Assembly (NCBI GenBank): GCA_009617715.1
Contig: VTFK01000400.1
Span: 124,001-188,000, forward strand
DNA: 64,000 nt
Origin: Plectrocnemia conspersa
Lineage: Eukaryota; Arthropoda; Insecta; Trichoptera; Polycentropodidae
Direction: 5' to 3'
The notes below the pieces were generated by a model that worked only from the letters and a program-made list of their open reading frames with translations, had not been told where the DNA came from and made no database searches. Position numbers and translations under genes: made by a program. Shown here in pieces: positions 14,351 through 25,940 of this stretch. Within the stretch, counting starts at the first letter, position 1. Each line of letters begins with the position of its first letter.

Positions 14351-17171
14351 GTTTTAAAAATTGTTACTGGGCCCTATAAGTGATGGGGTTGATATTTTAA
14401 TTTTTAAGGATACAACCCTTTAAATGCCAATGTGTTATGATCTACGTCAGCGAGCCTTTTATAGTCGTATGTGATTGCGTTTCGGAAATGAATTTTTGTA
14501 TTTGTATAGTTTTTGTGATTTCTCGTTGGCAGATAAATGTTATTTACGACATAATTATAAATGCAATAATATTTCTTTGATAAATTATTATTATTGAGTA
14601 TAATAATGTTTTAAGTAAAGATAAAATTTATTTAGGTAACGCTCTAAAAAATTTAAAAAAATGATAGATGTCAGCTATAAATAAATCCAAATTTAAAATT
14701 GTGAATTTATTTTATAAAAATATGAAAAAGACAAGATTTTTATAACAAATATTATCATATTAAAAATCAAACGCTAATTTTACTGCTTTTATACTTTGGT
14801 ATTTAATTTTTTAAATACCTAGGATTCTATTTTTCACCAAAATGACTCATTTTTAGCACTTTTTTTAACTGATTATTTTTCTAATTTTGTAAATGTAACT
14901 TAAAAAAAATATTTAAACAAAGTTAAGTATTATTTTCAAATCACTTTTTGAAAGAATTTATTTTTAAATCATGCATTTTTTTGAATTTATAGATATTTTT
15001 CTCATATCATATAGATTTTTTTACAGTCTTTATGATTTATATATTTTTTCTTCCCTTTATTTTGCAAGCTGTCTGGGGACAATAAGAAATTCTTTAATAT
15101 TTCTTTCCTACCTTAGTGGCTAAGCGTCGGAAAATGAAAAATTACACGTAGGAAAACTCCCACTGGTAGTTTCCATTAAATATACATATATTGTATATAT
15201 AATATATATTTATAATAAGTTAGTCGTTAGTACTCTTGCTATTATAATAGATAAAGTATATATTATAATTATGTTAATTAAATCTGTCAGTTAGTTTTAA
15301 CATATTCATTCAGTTGGCCAGTTATATGTTATTTTCCCTTATAATAAAATTAAGAACTTAAAGAAATTCGTGTTAGTGCAAATGTGATTTTCTGAAACAT
15401 TTTGAATTCAAAACTTGCAATTTTTTATTCGAAAAAAATGCAAAAAATAGTTTTAAATGTCTTTTAGTAGTTGGTATTAAATTTTGAGGTAACTGTTATC
15501 AGCTGTTGTTGGCAATGAAGTATATTATTTATTTGTTATTTTAATTAATATGTTTCAAAAAATGACTGAACGACTCTTTTGCAGATAATATTTAATATTC
15601 ACTTCGTGACTTAAACTAGCTATTATATTTTATTTCGTATATATCTTAAGCAATATTTTTTATAATACTAAAAACTTTAAAGCATTATGAAAATATTTTT
15701 TTCTCAAAAAATTATAAAGGTTTCTGTGATTTTTAAGCGATTTGTATTTATTGTGTTTTATAAGCTGGTATTTGCAAAAAACTAGAATTAAGTGCGATGT
15801 TTTCCAAATCAATGGTTTTAAAAAAAATTTAAGCTTTTTTCTGAAGCTTGATGTCGTGTAGTTTTTAATAGTCAGAATTAATTAAGTGACGCTGTAAAAA
15901 CTTATATAAGGATTTTAGCAAACTATAGCATTTTTCTGAAAAAAAATTATGTTGATTTAAAATATATTTTTTACATACTTTTTACAGCTTTTATATTTAA
16001 AGTTAGTTTTTGTACTATTTTTTCAAATTGTGAATTTAATTTTTATAAGTTGCAAGGCTTCTTAGCAAGTTTTTTGTATATTTCTCTACCCTTAAAAAAT
16101 ACAGCAAGTAACCAGTATTTAGTGATGACTTATATTTAAAAATACTACTTTTACATTATTGTTTAATAATGTTTAAATTCAATACTAGAAACATTAGCAT
16201 AAATACATTTTCTTAAAGATAAAATTTATACTAGGTATTTTAATCCTAACATAATCAATTAGGCAATTTATAATAGAATCTATGCAAGAAATAAATAAAA
16301 GTATATAATTATTTTAAAAAGTTTGATGTAGAATCGTGAATTCGTTTACATATAAATTAAACTATCTGATATTTTTATAAAAAAGCAAATATCTAAACTA
16401 ATATAATATTTATGTGAATAACAATTATATTTATTCATATAATTTTTTTAATAGTAAATTTTTAAGAAAAAATAAAATTAAAGACATTACTCAATTTTGT
16501 AAAAATAGTAAAGTAACATTAGTTATTTTTTATGTCGCAAATAATAAAACCTTAAAATCGATAAATTTATTATTTAAGCTTTACCTAGCTAATTTTTATA
16601 TAAAATAATAAAAAATATTTACGATCCCTCATTTTTATTACCAGGAAATTACACAGCAATTACCACTATAAAGCAATAAAATTCACTGTTCACTGACTTG
16701 TATGAAAAATATAATAATAAACTAAAATCTTATATTGAACCATTAAAATAAATATTATTTTATTATTGAATTTTAGAGTAATACTAATTTATATAAATAA
16801 AAAAAATCACATTTATAATTGTCTAATGTACCTTATTATTTTTAAGTAAAAAAAATAACGCTATATAATTCTTTAAATATTGCCCTTTTCATAGATTTGT
16901 TACAAAATGCGTTTGCTACCCACTTCAATATTAAATACAGCACATTGTTTACAAATCATATTTTTCTCAATATTTCCAGCTGCTTACATTTTGTAATTTT
17001 GCTGTGCAGTCAAACAATATTAAGCAAATATATTTATTGTAGGTGAAATAAATGTATTCAAGCAAACAAATTTCACAAGACTGACAAAGGGTTAAAGATA
17101 TGTATTCATACCTAATGCTCACCACCTAAGAAGTAACCTAAAATATGAATACCGATATACCATTAATTTTA
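14351..17171. other. AT-rich non-coding DNA
   Basis: No gene recognised apart from the repeat fragment at 15100-15180. The 64-codon frame at 16414-16608 is Lys/Asn/Ile-rich, as expected by chance in AT-rich DNA. Confidence 0.4.
15100..15180 (-). repeat. Fragment resembling a lepidopteran dispersed repeat
   Basis: The minus strand at 15156-15174 reads GGAAACTACCAGTGGGAG. I recall repeats containing ACTACCAGTGGGAG as common in moth and butterfly genomes. The match is short and from memory, so it only weakly supports a lepidopteran origin. The flank CCTACCTTAGTGGCTAAGCG may belong to the same element. Confidence 0.3.
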
Positions 17172-17526
17172 TTAGGTCAAAGCATTACTGACTTTGAAAC
17201 ATAAATTTAGTTTATTTACATTTGTCCCGAAGCACACCACGAGAACTTGTTCGTTGACTTTAAATTCCTGAAACTCAACAACTCCTAGGACGTCCACCCG
17301 TTGGATCATTAATGTTGCATCTGAGGCGAAACGTAAGTCTGAATCACCTGTTTTGCTGCAGCATATAGGACACGAGAGGAGAACAAAACTCCCTCTCGTG
17401 CTGGGCATATTAAGTACTCCGCCGATTACCACTCGACACAAGCGTTTCTTTCTGTAATGATTCAAACGCTGACTTTTGTAGCTTGTGCAATGTATCTAGG
17501 AGAGCTAGACAAACCACACGAGAGGC
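17172..17526 (-). other. Unrecognised 97-codon frame with an internal hairpin
   Basis: The minus strand has an open frame of 97 codons (17465 to 17172) less AT-rich than its surroundings. No domain is recognised, although it contains CPICC. An AATAAA word overlaps the stop codon on the minus strand, which is not the arrangement of a normal 3' end. Within the frame, CACGAGAGG (17371) and CCTCTCGTG (17392) form a hairpin, and CACGAGAGG recurs near 17518. It is more likely a decayed transposon or regulatory island than a gene. Confidence 0.2.
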
Positions 17527-17709
17527 TTTTACTCTTTGAGATGTATAAATCTTTAAAAAAAGTTCCTACTCCAACTGCTGTGCTATAGAATTTATAAAGA
17601 GGTGTAGACTCTAAAGTAAGATATTTTTAAGCATTTTTAGTTTATACTTAAATTAAATTCTAATCTTAACATAGTCAGCAATTCTTGATATTAGTGGATA
17701 TTTTGGTTT

Positions 17710-17925
17710 TGCATAATATTTTTATAGTATTTTTTAGTATGAATATGGCAATGTTTTTTATTCGTTTCATACAGAAATTTACTATACAGTATATAAAGCG
17801 TTTTATATATTATTTGTATCGCTTTATGTTAAATGACTTAAATCTTAGAGCAAAATTAAATAACTGGTGTTACTCCATTCCGAGCAAGCGTATGTTAATA
17901 TGGGACTAATAAGCTATTCATATAG
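17710..17925 (+). repeat. Dispersed repeat family (GTATGAATATGGCAA type), copy 1
   Basis: Shares GTATGAATATGGCAA, GGTGTTACTCCATTCCGAGC and AAGCGTATGTTA with 55330-55465, in the same order and on the same strand. Copy 1 is about 80 bp longer in the middle. The frame across it (74 codons) is not conserved in copy 2, so it is non-coding. Family unassigned. Confidence 0.45.
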
Positions 17926-18104
17926 GTAAATTTTCTTTTACAAAAACAATACAATACATATATTTAGTAATTAAATTGTATATGCAGTCATAAATTATTA
18001 CATTCAATCGTTTTTATTTTTAGTCTTAATATAAAAATATATATGTATTTCTTCTGTATGGTGAAATATTAAGAAAAAAAAAAATCCTACTGCAGACACA
18101 TTAA

Positions 18105-18510
18105 ATCTTCCTTACCTCCACACATCAGCACATCCCTTGCCACAATAAATCCACCATATTTATCGTCGCATTAAGAAAACGCACAGCTAACGTCATCTCC
18201 CTTCGCAGCCTCCGAGACTCAAGATAGAGAGTTACGACTGAAAAGCCCCGGGCGGTGTTTGCACGTCGCATAAGATAAAATCGCCCCTGTGCTCCACAGC
18301 GTCATCCGGCAGCAGCAGATCCCATCTGTGTGTAAATGTTTACTTTTATGGCGGCTGCCGGTGTTTTCATTGAGTTGCGCATATCGCGCGTTCGCATCGT
18401 GACTCTGCCCCTTATTTATGGTGATAACGAGACTCCTTTGGTGGGTTCAAGGGCGCCGCGTGACGGGACGCCGTTTTACAACGGGCTACTAATAAATTAG
18501 GAATGTCGCA
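18105..18510. other. GC-richer island, candidate enhancer or unmapped 5' exon
   Basis: About 400 bp of balanced composition with GCCCCGGGCGGTG, GGCGGCTGCCGG and GGGCGCCGCG words, no long open frame and many CpGs. It lies 5.3 kb upstream of the acceptor at 23810. The gene must have a non-coding exon upstream, so this block could be a promoter or 5' exon, but I cannot place a start site or donor with confidence. Confidence 0.3.
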
Positions 18511-19894
18511 TCCGATTCGAAAGTGGGTTTTCCTAAAAAATATTGCATTCGGCTGTTTGATTATATCGGACGAATCCGTGGAATATCAAAGAGTTTGTTA
18601 TAATTTTTAATTGTATTACACACGCCTTCTAGAAAGCTTTAAAAAAGATTCCGTATTGTATATACTGTTCTTCTATAACAGGGCTGCGTAACTAGTCAAT
18701 TTTATTTATTTTGACTAATGTAATCTGATAACATCCGACTCACAATCAAAGTATTCGTTGTACTAATGTATCCCTGATATAAAGGAAATGTGCTCGATAG
18801 TCGCTTATAGAGTAGACACGACGTTCTGTATTAAAAGCAGTTTATAACCACCATAAATTAGTTTTAGTGTAAAAGTGCAATACTAGCGTGTATATGTATT
18901 ATATACACAATGATTATACGTACATTATATCAATTTATTGCAGAAGTTGTATTCAAATGTATTATGCAAATCTAACGGTACATAACAAATATCAAAATGT
19001 TGCTATGTAACAGAAATGTCCGCGCCGTTGTGGCCTGCCGGCCCTTTTTTATAATAAAGATAACAAAAGCAGGTATTGCACACACAAAATTCTTTTTACT
19101 ATTTGTACATTTTTATCCCCATTCAGAAATATTTTTACCCAAATAATCAACAAAATATGCTTCACTAAACATGGTTGTTAAATTTTATCGAATATTAAAA
19201 ATATTATTAATAATTATATTTAATTAAAAAACACATACTAAAAAAATTGCGTGAAATGTGTTTTTTTAAGTAAAATAATTTAACTGGAAAATAATTTATT
19301 GATATTTTTTCCTGCTAACAACTAAAAATAGAATATTCTAGATAATTTAAATAAAATGTGTTGACGGGTGTTTTTTACAAATTTAATTTATCTTATTTAA
19401 ATATGAAAATAGAATCTTATTTTTATTGTAATAACAATTAAAAAAAATTGCTTTTTATTACATTATATCATTTAAAATGCTAAAAAAAGCTTTCAATTTT
19501 TAAAACACATGTTTATAACATAATTTATTTTTAAAATGCAAATGAATGATTTTTCAAAAAAAAATGCATATTTTAGACCAAATTGTCTGGGATTAAAATA
19601 TTTATACAGTATTCTATAATATTTACATTAAAATGTATTACTTAAATTTAATTAATGTAACCTTTAACATGAATATAAATACATAAGTATACGAAAGATC
19701 AATAAGCATTCAAAAATAAATATATTTGAAATATCTAAAATAAATATTATATATGCAATTTTTATTATAAAATAATATAAATCACTTACATTTAAATCAT
19801 AAAAATATCACAATCATCAATCATATAAATATTTCTTATGAGATTCTTTTGAATAAACGTAAATGACAAAAAAATAATGAGTAATATTGTTTAT
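18511..19894. other. AT-rich non-coding DNA
   Basis: No gene recognised. At 18679 CAGGGCTGCGTAACTAG faintly resembles a hAT terminus, and at 19019 a short CG-rich patch (CGCGCCGTTGTGGCCTGCCG) stands out. Neither is sufficient for a call. Confidence 0.35.
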
Positions 19895-20260
19895 TGGAAT
19901 AAATTGGCGAGTGGTGGCCCTGATATAAAAATTTAGGAGGCATCCAGAAGCGGATGATCAGAAACGATATTTTGTCAATGGTTATGTTGTGTTAGATTTA
20001 TTGTTCCAAAAGAAGAAAGATTTGCCGCTTGTATTTTTAAAAATATTTTTTTTTGATGTAAAAAATGAAAATGTTTAAATTAAAATAACTTGTAATTAAA
20101 AAAATAAATATATAGGAACAATAATTTATTCGGTTGCTTTGGTTTTACCAATCATAAACATGATGAATCATGCGAGCGGTACTCGGTCTACTTTTTTAGT
20201 CATATAAAGATAATAACAATGTTCATTCCGATATTATTACAATCCCTAATGTCAGCAATG
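19895..20260 (+). repeat. Dispersed repeat family, plus-strand copy (pair with 35510-35830)
   Basis: The reverse complement of 35510-35830 aligns over most of this interval. Shared blocks in order are GGAATAAATTG, CATCCARAA, AAATATCGT, TTATTGTTCCAAAAGAARAA, TTTGGTTTTAC, ATAAACATG and CTTTTTTAGT. A frame reading HPEADDQKRYFVNGYVV is open here but broken in the other copy, so this may be a decayed coding transposon. Family unassigned. Confidence 0.5.
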
Positions 20261-23249
20261 ATATTTTAAGTTTTTAAAGGTAAAATTTCTGTTTGTTTAT
20301 TTTTAAGCAATTTAATTACTTTGCATCATAAATGATATACTGTTATTCGTTTTTCAAATTTACGCAACCACGTTTCATTTTTAAAGCTTTGAAATTCATC
20401 GCGAATATCATCAGTATGTTTATTAATGTTTTTGACTACGTAGATTTAGTTTTTGAAACTACTTTATTATTTTATTGGTATTTTAATTATTGTATTAATC
20501 AATAGAGAAAGTTCAATATGATAAGTTATATTTTTAGCTTGTTCGATTACGGTTTTAAATAATGAATATCATCAGCAATTTATTTACTATACGAGTCTCG
20601 ACAATACTCTTGAAACCCTTCCAATCAGTATTTTTATAGTCAAAGACTATATTAATCCCGGATCGATTTACGCCGGAACAATTCCAATGCACGTATCTAG
20701 CGTTGATGTTACGTATCATTACAGGTTAATTTACATCTTGGGGAACTAAAACCTGTGACCAATATATTATTATTCTATTTTTATGTTTAATTTAAATCGT
20801 TTTCTGGGTTATTTGTTTGATATATTTACAAACATTGCGACTATTTCGCCTTGTCTTGAGAGACGGTCCCCCCAAAGACAAATAAAGTTGGAGATGTAAA
20901 TGTTAACGTGTGGTGACTACAATAATGTTGTACTCACTAATCAGTAGTTCCAGTTTTCCAGTTTTATATCGGATTCCACGAGAATTCCTCACCATCAGGG
21001 CGATTTTAATTTTACTAATTCTCCTGCCAGTTTTAACTCGGATCTCCAAGTTCACAATCAGCATCCCGCGAAGATCTGCAGTAGTCACAGCATCGGAGAA
21101 GGTCTCCTTAGATTGAAACGATACATTTATTAGTGTATCGTAGACTTGGTATTCGACTTAATCAAATTAGTCGTTTGGACGTGTGTTCTTGTAATCTCTA
21201 AGATTACGGGAGTAAAATTATAATATGTCATAGATATATGCATAGCTTTTTTTCTCACAATTTGCTAGATATTTTTCGGTGTAGTACTTCAAGATTTTTA
21301 GTAAAAAAAGGACTTTTTAAAGTAATACCCATACACAAAAATTGAGAGGAGAAGTAATAAATATATATATATGAAAAATATACTTACAGTTTTTGGTGTA
21401 ATAACTAAAAAATTTGGCATTTATAAATTGTACTCCTATAATCATGACTGAAAATATTGCTTCATGAATAATATTTTATTTATAGTGGTAGTATTTGCTT
21501 TGCTTCTGTTTTTTGTTCTATTTATTTTATTTTTTCATATAATTATATTTTAAATTGTATTTTTTTCTACTGAAATGTGGAATATTGGTTTTTATAGAAA
21601 GAAGTTCATCAATTGAATCACTCTATTATTAACAATTGGAACACCCAATGGTAAGATTAAATCGGCAAATCTAAAATAGAATTAAATATAATTAATTATG
21701 ATAAGAGCATTAACTATATAAAGGTTTACCTTGTTAATTATTATATACGTCACAGTGGGGTCGTTTTGCCCTATTAACATTTTTATGGGTTTATTTACTC
21801 TCAGATAAGGTAATTGCAAACTTAATTGTCGTGGCGTGTGAGCTGTGATTAAATGCGAATTACGCGATCACTAAGTATCGTAATCATGCAAATTGATAAA
21901 TCGATATTTATAAATAAAAATATTAAAAAAACTGTATTTATATTAAGGATTGTTGTGTATTTGATTTGTGTTACGAGATTTGCTGCGTTCAAATATTTGC
22001 CAATTACGCATGACCCTAACATGTTCAAAGTTGTGTTTTTCGATAGGTAAACGTTTACCTAAAGCTTGTTTTCCGCTGTTAAAAAGTTACTTCAAATTAT
22101 TCTACGAAAATCAAACGATCGGGTAAATTATTATCGATAAGGAGAGGAGTGATATTTAAGCGAATAAGTTATATTTATGTTTTATGGTTATTAATAAATA
22201 TGGGCTGGTGTATAAATATATGTTTTTCGAGAGCTTAAGATTGTTATGTCATGAATACGAGTTTTGGCAATTTATTTCCCGGATTGATCCAATAAAAACA
22301 AGTACAATTTATGTCGAAAAAAGATTGTTTAATCAATAATATCTATTTTATTTATTTTATTGCTATGACAATACACTCTTTCAACGACAAAAATGTTTAC
22401 TATTTTATTTTAGTTGCTACTGGAGACCTTCCTTAAGTATTTTTGTTATTGATTAGTCGGAGGCTCTGGCTAGCAACCAATAAAAAATTAGTATTCAAAT
22501 AAAAAATAATGTAGCCGTTAACAACGGTTGTTTATAAAAATATTTGTAATCGATTTTACATGTTAATTCGACTTGCCTGAATATAAATTATTGGATTCAA
22601 ATTAACTGGGTGAGTTTTTACTATTATTATCTAATATATACATATAATATGTGCAAGGTTTATAAATATAAATTAATTGAAGTATATATATTGATTCGTA
22701 ATGAAATTTGCAAGTCTTGTATTCCGTCGATGGGCTTCGAAACTGAAAAGTGATTTTTTGTTTTGTATGACAAAAATATATATTTGTGAAAATTTTGACT
22801 ATTAAAAAAATATTTTTCTTTATAAATTTATCTTAAATCAATATAATTATTAATAAATATATATTTTTTTATATTAAAAATAAATATTTAATTTCTTTAA
22901 CAAAGATTGATTAAAAGCTTTGTTTATAATAATGACAGTTAAATTTTCTAATTACGTTGTATAATATATTTGCTATACATTTATTTTTGTTTTTATTAAA
23001 AAAATATATTTTTTTGTTAATAATATATATTTATACTAAAATTTATGCTAAAAATAACCATAGAATGTTACTATAAAAATATGTCAGCGGTGAAATGGAA
23101 CCGTCGTTAGTTCCGTGATTTTTTTTATTATAAATAAAGGTTGAATAGTATGTTTTACCATACAGAAGTTCGATAGCTTAGTCATTGTAAAGTTTTATAA
23201 GGATTTTTCAAAGAAAAAGCCGCCCTCAGATAATAATATCGAATCAAAT
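20261..23249. other. Mostly AT-rich non-coding DNA
   Basis: No gene recognised. A less AT-rich stretch near 20830-21200 has overlapping opposite frames (68 codons plus, 61 codons minus) without recognisable content and several small palindromes (GTAATCTCTAAGATTAC near 21190). Confidence 0.35.
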
Positions 23250-23354
23250 ATCATTGAATTTTGACTAAAAGTTGGAAGGAAAAATAATTCCTGGCTCACC
23301 GAATCTTAAATATGTATCATCTGGCTCCTTACAAAATAAGTTTGCCGACCCCTG
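23250..23354 (-). mobile_element. hAT-type transposon end
   Basis: The minus strand starting at 23354 reads CAGGGGTCGGCAAACTT, the terminal-repeat consensus of many hAT elements, followed by the subterminal words GGAGCCAGATG and GGTGAGCCAGG. The eight bases just outside (GTCTAAGC) would be the target duplication, but I did not find the partner end, so the left limit is approximate. No transposase is present. Confidence 0.5.
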
Positions 23355-23810
23355 GTCTAAGCGGTCCAAAAAAGTAAAGACTCAAGCACCTCTTCTATGT
23401 CAAAAAGTATATTTTTTGTAAATACACTTTTATCAAATTCTTGTGTTTGATACTTTTATAAGTTAAAACTTGACACACCTAACTTTGCTTCTAACTTAGG
23501 ATACGATAAGGTTCATCTAAACTTGCACTAAGCTATACAATGTAGACGATTTCTTCTTATGTCAAACCTGTTATAGCTATGAAGGCTTAAGAAAAAGTAC
23601 CAAGAGTTGAACCTGATTTTAGGAGAACACAATTAGATTCATAAGTGTATTATGCTTGATAATGACTACTTTGAAAAAAAAAACAAAATAAATAAATGCT
23701 TTTTAAAACAAATGAAATTGTAGCTATATTTTTATTACACCTCTTGTTGTTCTATATATTATATATTACTGTTACATATTTTTAATTTGTTTTTTTTCTA
23801 TTACTTTCAG

Positions 23811-24076
23811 GTTTGTCACCTAAAAGACGCAGCCAGGGAAGGGGCGGAGCATACATGAATAAAATTTAAATACGATGCAAATATCTACGGTGGAAAAGGG
23901 TTGACGAGCGTCGTCAAAAGACCTTAATGATCGTCCCCTATTATGTAAGGTTTTGTTGACCCTGCGCTGCGAAAGGCGTGAACCGGAAGCCTGTAAAAAT
24001 GTGATGTGCTCGTGTGTATGTGCATAGTGTTCACGGGAGAAAAAAGTGCTCATGTGTGATGATGGTTTAGTGAAAC
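23811..24076 (+). other. 5'-UTR portion of the first coding exon, with many upstream ATGs
   Basis: The exon opens at a strong 3' splice site: a pyrimidine tract TTTTTTTTCTATTACTTTCAG ends at 23810. The 266-nt leader up to the start codon contains ten upstream ATGs (23855, 23875, 23927, 23943, 23999, 24004, 24018, 24052, 24059, 24062). Most open very short frames. The one at 24052 runs 43 codons out of frame and ends at 24183, overlapping the main start. This predicts strong translational control, or that a shorter leader is used from another start site. At least one non-coding exon must lie upstream. Confidence 0.65.
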
Positions 24077-24191
24077 ATGAAAAATTCAGGAGAGAAGGCT
24101 TCGAAAATGTGGCGAAAGATTATTCTCCTGGTCGCTGGATGCTGTCATCTGATATCGCCCATAGTTTCTGTCATTTTGGATAATAAACAAG
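24077..24191 (+). CDS. Sidestep-family-like Ig receptor, first coding exon (signal peptide)
   Basis: Encodes the N-terminus MKNSGEKASKMWRKIILL..., 38 codons plus one base. A basic stretch (KASKMWRK) is followed by a hydrophobic segment (IILLVAGCCHLISPIVSVIL), a classical secretory signal peptide. The exon ends in a GTAATT donor at 24192 in phase 1. The ATG at 24077 has A at -3; the in-frame ATG at codon 11 (24107) would also leave an intact signal peptide, so the exact start is open. The next recognised exon, 60516-60645, completes the split codon and begins an Ig domain. The protein would be a type I surface receptor; family assignment comes from the Ig exon. Confidence 0.75.
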
Positions 24192-25189
24192 GTAATTGTT
24201 TTATATTTTTTTCAATCAGGTATTTGTCTCTTTAAGTATGATCGTTCCAGCGCAACTTCGCATTGGATTTGCCATCATAAAATAGAATTAAGAAAATTAT
24301 TTACGTATATTTCATTTAGAATAACTTATCTAGATATACAAAATTTTATTTATCGCCGTTTTTAAAGTATATGTAAAAAAAATATCACGTGCATGAAAGT
24401 AATCCAATGTTAACCAACCGAAGCGGACGAAAATTGAGCTCTCAGTGTTGCCGTATACGTAATTTTCTTGCGTGTGGTTATACCTAATATATTCAACGAA
24501 GGTTGACATCAAAGTAATCCCATTTTGTCTAGTCTTTCTCGTGTCATCTTCGCGCCTTCTCACATATACAATCAAATAAGTTTATTCTGCTTACATACAA
24601 CAACAAGCATGTAATATTATTTTACCTGTGATTTACATGCATTTGAATGTTGATATGAAAAAATAACTTGACTGAAATAATCAGATCCGCATTTATCAAG
24701 AATTTTATATTCCAAACATTGCACTGTTTTATATAGTTGGTATTGTTTAAATCATGTAAGACTTCTGTAGCTTCTTCTTATTTTAATAATATAAAAACAT
24801 TGCTATAAAGTTTTACTAATTTTCTATTTCAACAATATGCAATATAAACGAGAATTCTTGAATTCGAAATTGCAATTCTCAGAATTCATTAATTAAATCT
24901 CTCTATTGTTCACCATGAAGCTTTTTTTGATGATAAAAAATACGTTCACATTTTCTCAAATAAAAATTAATAACCTTATTTTATAATATATTAAAATAAT
25001 AAATAATATATTATTAATTCAAAAACAATTATAGTAATTGTTTTAAGTATAAAGATAAAAAATAGCTTGAGCGCTTTTGTAAGAGCTTAATTGAGCTTTA
25101 AATAAATTATATGTTAGAGTTTATTAAAATCATATAAAAGCAATAAAGTATTTTGTTAAAGTAAATGTAGCAATAAAAAAATAGTATTA
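24192..25189. other. Intron, AT-rich, no further feature
   Basis: Apart from a less AT-rich patch at 24330-24580, holding an 81-codon minus frame with no recognisable content, nothing stands out. Confidence 0.35.
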
Positions 25190-25193
25190 TCTT

Positions 25194-25342
25194 TTAACTT
25201 TTAACTTAAAAAATAATATAGTGTGTAATTTAATACTTAGTGTGCAAGCACACTAAGTAATTTAATACTTAGTGTGCTTTTTAAAACTTTTAACTTAAAA
25301 AATAATATAGTGTGTAATTTAATACTTAGTGGGCAAGAAACG
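25194..25342. repeat. 89-bp tandem duplication enclosing a palindrome
   Basis: AACTTAAAAAATAATATAG followed by TGTGTAATTTAATACTTAGT occurs at about 25202 and again 89 bp later. Between them, ACTTAGTGTGC (25235-25245) and GCACACTAAGT (25248-25258) form a perfect 11-bp inverted repeat with a 2-bp spacer. Looks like a foldback-assisted duplication; non-coding. Confidence 0.75.
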
Positions 25343-25940
25343 AGAACCTTTGTTTTACGACGCTAACTGGTTAAAAGTGGGAGAAAGGGACAAATCTGTT
25401 TTTGCACTTTGATATATTTCTTTACAAAACATTTACTATTAAAAGCAGGAAGTTAGTTTATTTTTTAATATAGTTGACCGATCTATTAAATTCAAGCAAA
25501 ATCAATAATCTTATGTCACATTTTTATTTAAATATATTTTTTTTCTTATTTATTATATTTTTGCTTTTAAAGTCATCAAAGCAGTAAAAATGAGTATTTT
25601 TTTATATCGAAAATGAATAATTCTTAGACTCAGTTATTTTTTTGATTAGCAACCAACTCCACTTATAATTACAAATATCTCAATCTATGTACATATCTTA
25701 TCTTTGTGGCAGAAATATCGTTTTATTCTCGATATTATTGATTTACATCTTTTCATCAATGTTTTCAATGCTGTTTTAAAATCTGTTACGTGCATTTTTT
25801 TATATAATATTAACTGACATAGTAAATATTTATAAACATATGTTAAAGTAAAATAAATCTACAGTTTTAAAAAAAAATACACACAACTACTGCTTCTTAA
25901 CGATCTGTGTTGATTTACAGATCGTTATGTGGCGTTATGA
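25343..25940. other. Intron, AT-rich, no feature seen
   Basis: No repeat or coding content was recognised. A short inverted pair CGATCTGT / ACAGATCG lies at 25900-25925, directly before the tandem array. Confidence 0.35.

Noticed and set aside
18679..18730. Possible hAT terminus CAGGGCTGCGTAACTAG
   Set aside because: Too far from the usual consensus and no supporting subterminal words or target duplication.
23820..24053. 77-codon minus frame opposite the leader exon
   Set aside because: It is antisense to the 5'-UTR of the Sidestep-like gene with no recognisable content.
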